From the NCBI RefSeq assembly GCF_003391395.1, contig NZ_CP024190.1:5332001-5396000 (forward strand): DNA of 64,000 nucleotides, given 5' to 3'. Positions 16,979 to 25,289 of this stretch are shown here, piece after piece (within the stretch, counting starts at the first letter, position 1; the number at the start of each line of letters is the position of its first letter). The notes under the pieces are model-generated. The model was given only the letters and a program-made list of their open reading frames with translations, made no database searches and had not been told where the DNA came from. The position numbers and the translations under genes are program-made. This DNA is from Mycobacterium marinum (GTDB lineage Bacteria > Actinomycetota > Actinomycetes > Mycobacteriales > Mycobacteriaceae).

Positions 16979-17737
16979 ATGCACCAGGTGGAGACGGAGT
17001 TGGTGGTTGCCGTCGCACAACCACGAACCGTGATGGGCGCGGTGGCCGCGAATGTCGATGCCCACGCGGCCCTGATCCGACGGGCCAACGCACGCCTGGT
17101 GGTGTTTCCGGAGCTTTCGCTCACGGGCTACCAACTAGAGGTGGCACCGGTCGATGTTGCCGGCCCAGTCGTTGATCGGTTGGTATTGGCATGTGCGGCA
17201 ACGGGTTGCAGTGTCTTGGTCGGTGCACCCGTCGAAGACCGCGGGCGGCGCTACATCGCGATGGTGCTGGTCGACTCCTCGGGCGCTGAGGTCGTCTACC
17301 GCAAGACGCACCTGGGCGCCGCCGAAAAGGCGCGGTTCCGGCCAGGTCCCGGCCCCCGAACTATCGACCTTGACGGGTGGCGCATCGGGTTGGGGATATG
17401 TCGTGACACCGGTGTGCCCGAGCACGTGCGGGGCACCGCGCGGCTCGGCGTGGACCTGTATGCCTGCGGTGTCGTTCATCATGACTGGGAACTCGGCGAG
17501 CAACGGCACCGTGCTCGCACCATTGCCGCGACGTGCGACGCGCCGGTTGCCATGGCAAGCTTCGCCGGGCCCACCGGAGGTGGCTACCTACACACAGCGG
17601 GCCACTCGGCTATCTGGTCGGCGACGTCGACGCTGGTAGCCGAGGCCGGCGCCGGACCGGACCAGATCGCGCACGCCACGATCGGCCGGACCCCGCCGGG
17701 TCGGGCCCGCGACGATCACACCCCGAAGACGGCATAG
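16979..17737 (+). CDS. nitrilase-family carbon-nitrogen hydrolase
   Basis: 252 residues with the complete Glu-Lys-Cys set of the nitrilase superfamily: glutamate in VVFPELSLTGY near residue 46, lysine in VVYRKTHLG near 105, and cysteine in LGICRDTGVPEH near 141. The enzyme hydrolyses a C-N bond of an amide or carbamoyl compound, or forms one by N-acyl transfer; the substrate cannot be read. Its presence within a sugar cluster suggests removal or exchange of an acyl group on an amino sugar, but it may be unrelated cargo. The 3' end overlaps the convergent methyltransferase by 22 bases. Confidence 0.88.
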   Translation: MHQVETELVVAVAQPRTVMGAVAANVDAHAALIRRANARLVVFPELSLTGYQLEVAPVDVAGPVVDRLVLACAATGCSVLVGAPVEDRGRRYIAMVLVDSSGAEVVYRKTHLGAAEKARFRPGPGPRTIDLDGWRIGLGICRDTGVPEHVRGTARLGVDLYACGVVHHDWELGEQRHRARTIAATCDAPVAMASFAGPTGGGYLHTAGHSAIWSATSTLVAEAGAGPDQIAHATIGRTPPGRARDDHTPKTA

Positions 17738-18477
17738 ATGCTGACGGTGGTGAACCTGTCGAAGCGCCGCCAGTGCCGGCGCGCCCTCTCCAATGCGGGC
17801 AACAACCGCTTGGCGCCCCGGTTGTAGCCGATGTCGAGTTGTCGCAGTCCGCTGTTGTCGAACGCCGCCCGGAACTGATCGGGGGTGTTGCCGTTGAGGC
17901 CGATGTCCAACAGCGAGCCCACCGGATGGCCGTATTTGCGTGCTGCGGCCGCAAACACCAGCCGTTTCGGCAGGATCGCGTGCGCCCAGGGCACCTTCAA
18001 GCCGGTGCGCCCATGGTCGCCGAAGGGGCTGTAATACAGCGGGCTGAATCCCGCGTAGATGCGCCCGCCGGGCCGGGTCAACCGTTCGCCGAGGGCCCGA
18101 AGCAACGACGCCACGTCGGCAACATGCTCGAAGGTGTCCTTGGAAACGATCACGTCGAACGGTTCGTCCACCGGAAGCGACCGCACATCGACCGCCCGAA
18201 ACTTCACCCGATCGGCCAGCTCGGGAAATCGCTGCGCCAGGTTGCGATTGGCGAACGCGACGCGCCCTTCATCCAGATCCACGCCGAGCACGCTGGCGCC
18301 GGCCTGGGCGATGTCGATCGACAACGCGCCATGGCCGCAGCCGACGTCGAGGACCCGCTTGCCCGCCCAGTCGGGGACAACCCCGAACCGACGCCAATAC
18401 TCTTTGTTGGACTCCGCCTGCTCATCGAAGTACTGCCGGGCGTACTCTTCGCTCTCGGTCAACGCCACCCGACCCAT
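17716..18477 (-). CDS. class I SAM-dependent methyltransferase (UbiG-like fold)
   Basis: 253 residues. The N-terminus carries EEYARQYFDEQAESNKEYW, then motif I KRVLDVGCGHGALSIDIAQ near residue 40, VLGVDLDEGRVAFANRN, FDVIVSKDTFEHVAD and LTRPGGRIYAGFSPLYYS. The FGDHGRT motif after the fold is typical of enzymes that methylate sugars or small hydroxylated substrates. It is likely one of the enzymes decorating the polysaccharide. The next minus-strand gene upstream is the GT4 glycosyltransferase, 93 bases away. Confidence 0.88.
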   Translation of the reverse strand: MGRVALTESEEYARQYFDEQAESNKEYWRRFGVVPDWAGKRVLDVGCGHGALSIDIAQAGASVLGVDLDEGRVAFANRNLAQRFPELADRVKFRAVDVRSLPVDEPFDVIVSKDTFEHVADVASLLRALGERLTRPGGRIYAGFSPLYYSPFGDHGRTGLKVPWAHAILPKRLVFAAAARKYGHPVGSLLDIGLNGNTPDQFRAAFDNSGLRQLDIGYNRGAKRLLPALERARRHWRRFDRFTTVSIYAVFGV

Positions 18478-18570
18478 CCGTGTGTCGGCATGGCACCGCC
18501 GCCGGCCACCGTGCCTGTCGTCATCGTCGTACCTTATGAGAACACCGTCGCGGATGGTTGGTTGACATCG

Positions 18571-19692
18571 TCATCGCCGGGACGGGTGCGGATCGCCAGC
18601 CAGGCTGGCCCACAACCGCGTCAGCTGCTGATACCAGCGGTCGAGCCCGAACTCACCGGCCCGCTCTCGGGCGGCCCCGCCCAGGCGGGCGCGCAGGTTC
18701 TCATCGGTCACCAGGGCGCCGAGCGCGTGCGCGAGCTGATCGGCGTGGGCGGGCCCAACGAGCAGGCCGTTGACGCCATCGGTGACCACTTCGCCGATGC
18801 TGCCCGCCGTTGTCGTCACCGGGGCCAGCCCGTTCGCCATCGCCTCGAGCAACGCCATGGGCAGGCCCTCGTTGCGGCTGGGCAACACGAAAATTTGTGC
18901 ACGGCACAGCAACTCGTCGCGCGCCATCGGATCGAGCCAGCCCACCACGTCGATCGTCTCGCCCAGACCGGCCTCGGCGACCGCCGCACGCACCTGGTCG
19001 ACGTCGCCGTCCCCGGCGAGCGTGGCCAGCAGCCGGTTGCGCACCGTCTCATCGAGTGCCGCTACCGCGTCGATCAGGTCATAGCTGCCCTTGCGCACGC
19101 CCAGCCGCCCCAGGGCCACCGCATGCACCCGCTGGACCCCCAGCTGATTCACCGGGGTGTTCGGAATTCGAACCGCGTTGGGTAGCACGCTGATCCGGTT
19201 GGTGGGCAACCGCAGCCGGCTGGCGTACTCCTGGACATGACTCTCCCCCAGCACCACCCAGTGATCGGCGGCCAGCATCCGGCGCACCGCCGCCCGAGCG
19301 GGCGGCGCGAGCTGATCGAACCAGCCGCCGAAGTCGTAGCTGTGGGCATGCACAATCGCCGGTGTACCGGTCAGTCGCGCCGCTAACAGCGGCAGGGCTT
19401 TGCGAATCACGCTGCCGCCGTGGGCCAGATGAACATGCAGGACATCGGTGCGCTTGCGCAGCACCAGCCAGGTGGCGCGCAGCATTCCGCGGACACCGAG
19501 CATCAGCCGCGGCCATAGCGGGCCGTCGATGAACGTGGGCACCGCCGTGATGTGGATGCGCGGGTCAGGATGGGCCGCCATCAGCGCGATCACCGTGGCC
19601 ATGCCGCCCCGGCTGGTCGCCGCGGCCGGGGCCGGGCCGACCACCAGCACGCGCAGCCGGTCCTGCGGCGTCGGCACCCCGACCGAGTTCAC
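18571..19692 (-). CDS. GT4 family glycosyltransferase
   Basis: 373 residues. The start is the GTG at 19692, which overlaps the stop of the polymerase gene as GTGA; the open frame continues upstream but runs over that gene. RVLVVGPAPAAATSRGGMATV opens the N-terminal domain, with DVLHVHLAHGGSVIRK near residue 95. The C-terminal domain has ALGRLGVRKGSYDLIDAV and an intact EX7E block (SRNEGLPMALLEAMANGLAP), followed by TAGSIGEVV. It is therefore a retaining GT-B enzyme. The chain-length protein, the polymerase and this gene form a tightly coupled three-gene minus-strand operon. Confidence 0.92.
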   Translation of the reverse strand: MNSVGVPTPQDRLRVLVVGPAPAAATSRGGMATVIALMAAHPDPRIHITAVPTFIDGPLWPRLMLGVRGMLRATWLVLRKRTDVLHVHLAHGGSVIRKALPLLAARLTGTPAIVHAHSYDFGGWFDQLAPPARAAVRRMLAADHWVVLGESHVQEYASRLRLPTNRISVLPNAVRIPNTPVNQLGVQRVHAVALGRLGVRKGSYDLIDAVAALDETVRNRLLATLAGDGDVDQVRAAVAEAGLGETIDVVGWLDPMARDELLCRAQIFVLPSRNEGLPMALLEAMANGLAPVTTTAGSIGEVVTDGVNGLLVGPAHADQLAHALGALVTDENLRARLGGAARERAGEFGLDRWYQQLTRLWASLAGDPHPSRR

Positions 19693-21164
19693 TCGGGCGC
19701 GCGAGCCGGCGCCGGCGCCGCCTCGGTATCCGCGGCCTGGGCATCGGCGCCGGCGCGTCGCTGCGTGGCAAATCCCATCGTCAATCCCAAGACCAGGCCC
19801 AATCCCAGGGCGTCCACCGGCATCTCCGGCAACGGCCAGATGGCGGAGATGGCCAGCATGGCGATGCTGGTGGCCGCACCGATCTTGGCGCGGTCCGACC
19901 CGCGGCGCAGCGCACCGAACAGCGGGGGCAGGGCGAAAATCGCAAACAACGCCATGCCCACTGCCCCGGCCTTGGCCAGCCACCAGAGATAGAAGTTGTG
20001 GGAGAAGGTCGGGTAGACCTTCATCGTGAAGTCGTCGGGGTCATCTCCGTACGGTTGCTGATAGGCGTAGCCCAGGCCGTGGCCGAACACCGGGGCTTCC
20101 GCGATCGCGCGGTCGAGGCTGTCGATTTCACGCAGCCGATCTTGCGTCGATTCGTCGACCGCGAGCGCGCCGCCAGAAAGGCCATGCAGCACACGCTGGT
20201 TGAATGCGGTGAACTGATCGGCGAGCCACGCCCCGGCCCTGGACTGCTGCAGCAGAAACAATGAGGTCGGCACCGAAAACGCGACAACCGCGGTGCCGAC
20301 CAGGAAAAGCGTGGCGGTGCGGCGCAGCGCCGCCCAGCTGAAGGTGGCCAGCAACGCGATGACGGCGGCCACCGCCAGCGAGATCAGCACGTGGCGGGCG
20401 AAGGCCAGTAACACGATGATCAACGCGGGCAGGCCCAGCGCGACAAAGAAGGCCGGCTTGACCCGGCCGACGATCACCGCGGCGACCAATGCGCTCAGCA
20501 CGGCGGTGGCCGGTGTTTGTGCGGACAAGATGATGCGCAGGGCCTGGTCGGCTCCCGTTGTCTCGGCAAGGCTTTCCGCCCGGCCAGCCAGCCGGATCGC
20601 ATGCACCGAGCCGACAATGGCCATGCCCGCCGAGAACCACAGCGTCACGACCATCGTGACGATCGCCGTCCGCAGGTAATTGCCGTACACGACCACCAGC
20701 GCCAAGACGAACCCGCCGGCCATCTCCAACAGGTTTTGCGCTGACCGCATCACCACCCAGTCGGGATGTCCAAGCACCAGTCCGACCACCGCATACAGCA
20801 GCACCGCCACCGCGAAGATGCCGGGCAGCACGAAATCGGAGACCCGCGGTCGCACCAGTGGAATCAGGTAGCAGATCGCCAGCACCAACGCCACCTGATA
20901 CGCGTAGATCACGCCCGGGCCGACGACCTTGCCCACGTGCAGGCTTGCCGGCAGCGCCGCGAATGCCAAGAACAGCGCGATCCCTACCATCGCTTCGGGT
21001 TTCGCCCAATACACGACCAGGCTGAACATCCCGGCGATCAACATCACGCCTTGGCCAGTGTGACGCACCGACAGCACGCCGAAAACGAAACATCCGAACA
21101 AGAACACCGCGAGCAGTGCCGCACCCATCGCCAAGCGATAGCGGCGCGGCAGGTAGAGGATCAC
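19689..21164 (-). CDS. O-antigen polymerase/ligase family protein (Wzy-like)
   Basis: 491 residues with about 11-12 membrane helices and one larger outside loop. In the second half, the loop carries ITLDR-type residues (TQDRLREIDSLDRAIAEAPVF), then GHGLGYAYQ and SHNFYLWWLAKAG. These are the hallmarks of the Wzy_C/O-antigen ligase domain. Such proteins join undecaprenyl-diphosphate-linked repeat units on the outer side of the membrane, or ligate the chain to an acceptor. The GTG start overlaps the stop of the chain-length gene (GTGA at 21164-21161), and its own stop overlaps the next start. Context favours polymerase over ligase. Confidence 0.9.
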   Translation of the reverse strand: MILYLPRRYRLAMGAALLAVFLFGCFVFGVLSVRHTGQGVMLIAGMFSLVVYWAKPEAMVGIALFLAFAALPASLHVGKVVGPGVIYAYQVALVLAICYLIPLVRPRVSDFVLPGIFAVAVLLYAVVGLVLGHPDWVVMRSAQNLLEMAGGFVLALVVVYGNYLRTAIVTMVVTLWFSAGMAIVGSVHAIRLAGRAESLAETTGADQALRIILSAQTPATAVLSALVAAVIVGRVKPAFFVALGLPALIIVLLAFARHVLISLAVAAVIALLATFSWAALRRTATLFLVGTAVVAFSVPTSLFLLQQSRAGAWLADQFTAFNQRVLHGLSGGALAVDESTQDRLREIDSLDRAIAEAPVFGHGLGYAYQQPYGDDPDDFTMKVYPTFSHNFYLWWLAKAGAVGMALFAIFALPPLFGALRRGSDRAKIGAATSIAMLAISAIWPLPEMPVDALGLGLVLGLTMGFATQRRAGADAQAADTEAAPAPARAPE

Positions 21165-22546
21165 GACAGCCCGCTTATCTTTCCGCGGTAGATCCGGGCC
21201 GCGGCGCTGGTGTGGCGCGAAATTCGGGCGTCGGTCAATACGGTGCCGACGACGTTCGCCCCGGCCGCGCGCAGCGCCGACAGCGCGTCGTCAACTTCAT
21301 CGACGGTGGTGCGTCCCGCGCGCACCACCAGCACCGTGGCTTGAACGGCCCCGGCCAGCAAACCGGTATCGGCGGTGGCCAGCACCGGCGGGCCGTCGAT
21401 CACCAGGCGGGAAAAACGTGCCGAAAGATCCATCAGCACGCTGTCGATCACTTCCGGCAGGTAGGCGTTGGCCGACGCGGTCTCGCGGCGGACACTTCGC
21501 GACGCCAGAATGAACAGCTTCGAGATCCGGGTGGGCTTGACGACTTCCAGCGCGATCTCGGGGTTGGCCAACGCGTTGGCCAACCCTTCTCTCGATTCAA
21601 CCTTCAGCAAGCCGGCAATCACGGGCCGACGGGTGTCGCCCTCGACCAAAAGTACGTCTTCACCGAGTTCGGCCAAGGACAGTGAGAGATTCAGCGCGGT
21701 GGTCGTGGTTCCCTCGCCGGCGAACGGCGCCGCCACCACCAGGCGGCGGGCCTGCGGCCCCATCGCCCGCAGCAGGCGGGTACGCAGCCCGCGCACCGCA
21801 TCGTCGATGGCGGCGTCGGTACCGAACTGCGGCACGCCGCCGCGCCGGCCGGGAAGCTCGGCCAACGTCGGCAGACCCGAAAGCTGGTCGAGCTGCCGGC
21901 GGCTATGCACGGTGCGATCACTGGCCTCACGGGCCAGCGCCACCGCGATCCCGAGCAGCACCCCGGCCGCAAGCCCCATCACCAAGTTGCGCTTGGGCAG
22001 CGGCCGGCTGGGACGAACGGGCACCTCGGCCCGCTTGACCACCGTCACCCTGGCCATCGGCGCGGTGGGCGGCGCCTGCTGCTGCGGTTCGGCGCCGAGT
22101 GCGCGCGGGCCCGAACCGAGCGTCCCAACCAGCGTGGCGAACGAATCGGCCATGCCCCCGGCGAGCAACGCGGCGCGCTTTGGATCGGTGTCGGAAACCG
22201 CGATGGTGAACAGCATTGATTTCGGCGTGTATTTCACCTGGGTCTGCTGCACCAGAGCTTCGGGGCTGATCGGCAGCTGCAGCTGACTGATGGCGCGTTG
22301 CGCCACCTCACGGCCCCCGGCGATCTCGGCATATGACGACAACAGGTCTTGTGCGGCCTGCCCGCCCCAGTACACGTCGTTGACGTCGGTCTGCCCGGAT
22401 ACCGAGATGAAGATGGTGGCCGAGGATTGATAGACCTTGGTCTGGAATGCGGTGACGGCTGTCGCGCCGGCCAGACACGCGAGCAGCGCGCCGACCACAA
22501 GTTTCCAGCGCTTGGCGAGGGTCTGAACAAAGGTGCGGAAATCCAT
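21161..22546 (-). CDS. Wzc-like chain-length/co-polymerase protein with degenerate tyrosine-kinase domain
   Basis: 461 residues. A Wzz domain runs from about 1 to 200 with membrane helices at residues 15-33 and 190-207, and a PxxP-like stretch (VPVRPSRPLPKRN) before the second helix. The cytoplasmic part resembles a BY-kinase. Its Walker A region reads FAGEGTTTTALNLSLSLAEL, lacking the invariant lysine. Walker A' reads VLLVEGDTRRP, with glutamate in place of the first aspartate. Walker B (LVIDGPPVL) is intact. No C-terminal tyrosine cluster is seen. The protein probably keeps the chain-length role, while kinase activity is doubtful. It is first in a coupled operon with the polymerase. Confidence 0.9.
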   Translation of the reverse strand: MDFRTFVQTLAKRWKLVVGALLACLAGATAVTAFQTKVYQSSATIFISVSGQTDVNDVYWGGQAAQDLLSSYAEIAGGREVAQRAISQLQLPISPEALVQQTQVKYTPKSMLFTIAVSDTDPKRAALLAGGMADSFATLVGTLGSGPRALGAEPQQQAPPTAPMARVTVVKRAEVPVRPSRPLPKRNLVMGLAAGVLLGIAVALAREASDRTVHSRRQLDQLSGLPTLAELPGRRGGVPQFGTDAAIDDAVRGLRTRLLRAMGPQARRLVVAAPFAGEGTTTTALNLSLSLAELGEDVLLVEGDTRRPVIAGLLKVESREGLANALANPEIALEVVKPTRISKLFILASRSVRRETASANAYLPEVIDSVLMDLSARFSRLVIDGPPVLATADTGLLAGAVQATVLVVRAGRTTVDEVDDALSALRAAGANVVGTVLTDARISRHTSAAARIYRGKISGLS

Positions 22547-22839
22547 CCATTACCCCCTCTGAGCCGGCGCCACACAAAGAGGGCCGATCGCGTTCCCTGG
22601 GCACCCGCACTGGGAATTCCTCTGGAATTATGCAGCATTCTCGCCGTCGCGCAGGAGATACGGCGGTCCTTGCCCCCAGACCCGGCACCGACATCCGGAC
22701 CAGCCTCGACCAGCCCCGACACCGCGCGGTGGCCGCCAAGCGCGCAGCGCTGACCACGCCGGTTCGCGTAGCGTGTCACCGACAAGCCGCGGCGCAGACG
22801 CGTTCCCGCCCGGCAATGGCTTGGCCGTAGGAGATGCCG

Positions 22840-23664
22840 ATGCGACGCCAGGCTCACGATCGCGAGGGAAGACTGCCGCCGATGACGGCCGCGGCCCGGA
22901 CCAAACGGTGGCTCGCTCCGGTGGCCCGAACCGTCGCGCCGGGTCTTTTCTGGCAACGCAAGTACCGGGTGCTGCAACGCCTCGGGGAATCCCGCGCCGA
23001 TGTCCGGCTGGCCGCGTCGCTGTGCGATCCGGATCGCATCTCGGTGGACATCGGGGCCGACGTCGGCGAGTTCGCCATCGCGATGCTGGCCTCGTCACGC
23101 TCGGTCGTCGCGTTCGAGCCCCGGCCCGCCCAGGCGCGCGAGCTGGCCTCGATGTTCGACGCGGTCGGCGCCGCGGTGCGGGTGGAAGCGGTGGCGCTAT
23201 CCGACAAGCCCGGTTGCCTGTCCATGCGCGTCGTGGAGTCCGAACCGGGCCGCAGCACGATAGACACCGACAATGCCCTGGGCGATGTGGCTGGCCGCAT
23301 CCGAAGCATCGACGTAGCGGTCAAGCGCCTCGACGATCTGCGGTTGAGCGACGTCGGCCTGATCAAGGTCGACGTGGAAGGCCACGAACTGGCGGTGTTG
23401 CGGGGCGCCACCGACACTCTCATGCGCAACCGGCCGACGATTCTGGTGGAAGCCGAGGAACGCCATCGCCCCAACGCCGTGGCCGAGATCACCACCCTGT
23501 TGGGCGGACTCGGGTACCGGGGCTTCTTCGAACTCGGCGACGAGCGGCGCCCGATCGCCGAGTTCGACGTCGCCCGGCATCAGAACCCGGCGAACATCGG
23601 CGGCCCGCGGGATGGCTGGGCGCCCCGGGGCGTCTACGTCAACAATTTCGTCTTCGTCCCCTAG
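22840..23664 (+). CDS. FkbM family methyltransferase
   Basis: 274 residues from the ATG at 22840, chosen because TAGGAG lies 6 bases upstream; an ATG at 22834 is too close to that box. Motif I is ISVDIGADVGEFAIAML near residue 60, followed by VVAFEPRPAQARELA. The FkbM core VGLIKVDVEGHELAVLRGA is near residue 175, and ILVEAEERHRPNAVAEI closes the fold. The C-terminal DGWAPRGVYVNNFVFVP is typical of FkbM enzymes in capsule clusters. It is the rightmost gene of the island, is divergent from the chain-length gene, and lies just left of the tRNA terminator. Confidence 0.88.
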   Translation: MRRQAHDREGRLPPMTAAARTKRWLAPVARTVAPGLFWQRKYRVLQRLGESRADVRLAASLCDPDRISVDIGADVGEFAIAMLASSRSVVAFEPRPAQARELASMFDAVGAAVRVEAVALSDKPGCLSMRVVESEPGRSTIDTDNALGDVAGRIRSIDVAVKRLDDLRLSDVGLIKVDVEGHELAVLRGATDTLMRNRPTILVEAEERHRPNAVAEITTLLGGLGYRGFFELGDERRPIAEFDVARHQNPANIGGPRDGWAPRGVYVNNFVFVP

Positions 23665-23698
23665 ACCGGGCCGTCACCCGGTAACCGCCGGCCGAACG

Positions 23699-23723
23699 AA
23701 AAAACCCCGGCCAACGGCCGGGG
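23699..23723 (-). terminator. intrinsic terminator after tRNA-Ala
   Basis: Read on the minus strand: an 8-bp perfect GC stem (CCCCGGCC / GGCCGGGG, 3-base loop) is followed directly by six T residues. This is a textbook Rho-independent terminator. It sits about 50 bases past the 3' end of the tRNA gene. On the plus strand no T run follows, so it does not serve the FkbM gene. Confidence 0.88.
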
Positions 23724-23773
23724 CATCCGCCACGCGACTCGGCGCTCACTTGTGAACCGAGTCTGCGAATCTG

Positions 23774-23846
23774 TGGAGCTAGGGAGAATCGAACTCCCGA
23801 CCTACTCGATGCGAACGAGTCGCGCTACCAACTGCGCCATAGCCCC
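23774..23846 (-). tRNA. tRNA-Ala (anticodon CGC)
   Basis: Reading the minus strand gives a 73-base cloverleaf. The acceptor stem is GGGGCTA/TAGCTCC with one G-T pair and an A discriminator. The D arm is GCGC/GCGC. The anticodon stem is ACTCG/CGAGT with loop TTCGCAT, so the anticodon is CGC, reading GCG alanine codons. The T arm is GGGAG-TTCGATT-CTCCC. CCA is not encoded. The 5' end is about 50 bases after the stop of the Rv0996-like gene, so it may be read from that operon or from its own promoter. Its 3' end faces the polysaccharide island. Confidence 0.96.
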
Positions 23847-23898
23847 TGAACGCTATGCAGGCTACCAGCCGCGGCCGCAACGGCCGAACCGCCTGCCC

Positions 23899-25083
23899 CT
23901 ACTGGCCGACGGCGCGCGGCAAGTCCCGCGGCCAGCCGTAGCCGCGCACCGGGCCGGCGTAGTCCAGATGCTCGAAGATCGGGTCCTCGTCGTCGATCTC
24001 GAGCACCACCGCGCCGGGACGCCGCAGCCGTGACGGCACCACGTCGTAGTCGCGGTCGTGGGTGTTTTCCACCCCGAGCCGCGCCCGGGCCTGTCGTTGC
24101 ATCCGGCGCCGGCGCACCTTGGCCTCAATGCGGGTCTGGCGGCGCAAATACGCCAGGTAGAGCATCGTCACCACGGTGGCTGCCGAGCAGAGCCACCACG
24201 CGGCAGCCGTCACTTCGAAGGCGGCAATGGCCGAGCCGACCAGCACCACTGCCATCGCCACCAGCATGCGTTTACGGAAGGCGTACTTGCGAGCGCTGAC
24301 CGCTGCGGCGGTCTTGGTGTCGTATCGGCGCCGCCGCGAGGCACCGGAGGTGTACCTCGGCGTCGGCTCGTAGCCCTCTTCGTCGTCGGCTTGCGCCGCC
24401 AAACCGGAAGTGTCGTCCAGGTATTCGTAGTCGTCTTCGGCGTGCTCGTGGTTGGCCGCGCGCGCCGCGAAGAGCTCCGCGGTGTCGAGTTCGGAGTCGT
24501 CGGCCAATTCCGGCTCATCAGCTAGCTGCGGCTCGTCAACGGGCTCTTCTTCGCCGTCGAGTTCGGCCTCGGTCACCGCCGTGCCGGCCGCCCGCGCCGT
24601 CGGCTGCTCCTGCACCGATCGAGCGCCGGGGCCCAGGCAGAGCACACCCGAGTCTTCCTCGACGACATCGACATCGAGGTAGTCGGGCTCGTCGACCGCG
24701 GCGTCGCGGGTGGCCGCCACCTTCATGATGACCGCACCCTGGCTGCCCGTGTCCTGGGCTACCTCGTCATCGCCGTGCGCCAACTCCGGGATTTGGTCGG
24801 TTTCCGGCTCGGCGTCGTCCTCGTCCTCGTCGTCGTCATTGGCGTGGGCGTCGTGGTCCCAGTCTCGCTGGTGTTTCCAGTCAGGGTCGCTGCGATGACC
24901 GGCGGCCGGACCGCCGCGCTTGACCAGCCGCGAGCTCGCGCCCCCGTTGAGCACCCTGGTAGCCAAGGCGACGTCGCTGGTGCGACGGACCGCTTCGCGT
25001 TTGCTGATCAGCATGGGTACCAGCACAAACAGCCACAGCACCACCAGCGATATCCACAACAACGACTGCGGGATGCTTGGCAT
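23899..25083 (-). CDS. membrane protein of the Rv0996 type
   Basis: 394 residues from the ATG at 25083. A first membrane segment (LLWISLVVLWLFVLVPMLI) is followed by a cytoplasmic stretch and a long acidic region full of Asp and Glu (about residues 80-240). Two further helices (RMLVAMAVVLVGSAIAAF, WLCSAATVVTMLYLAYL) precede a basic C-terminal tail. It resembles the mycobacterial protein next to rimJ in M. tuberculosis (Rv0996), somewhat longer because of the acidic part. The function is unknown; the fold suggests a membrane scaffold. It is last in the minus-strand group galU-moeA-rimJ. Confidence 0.8.
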   Translation of the reverse strand: MPSIPQSLLWISLVVLWLFVLVPMLISKREAVRRTSDVALATRVLNGGASSRLVKRGGPAAGHRSDPDWKHQRDWDHDAHANDDDEDEDDAEPETDQIPELAHGDDEVAQDTGSQGAVIMKVAATRDAAVDEPDYLDVDVVEEDSGVLCLGPGARSVQEQPTARAAGTAVTEAELDGEEEPVDEPQLADEPELADDSELDTAELFAARAANHEHAEDDYEYLDDTSGLAAQADDEEGYEPTPRYTSGASRRRRYDTKTAAAVSARKYAFRKRMLVAMAVVLVGSAIAAFEVTAAAWWLCSAATVVTMLYLAYLRRQTRIEAKVRRRRMQRQARARLGVENTHDRDYDVVPSRLRRPGAVVLEIDDEDPIFEHLDYAGPVRGYGWPRDLPRAVGQ

Positions 25084-25289
25084 AGTGACCTGCTCTCTTC
25101 GGTTCCGATCCCCGCGAGGCACATCAGTGGCCAACGCGGCCGGGTCAAAAGCGCCCAAGGGCAATTACACACCTGTAATTTGCCTCCCACAAGCACCACA
25201 CGCCACACGTGTCGCGATAGCCCCAATTTTCCCTAGGGCTCCCGCCAGCGGGATTTCGCCATTCGCACCGGCCGGTTTGCCGCCGGCGC

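Noticed and set aside
21116..21685. 189-codon plus-strand frame over the polymerase and chain-length genes
   Set aside because: Opposite to two clearly real and coupled genes. Composition is typical of antisense shadow.
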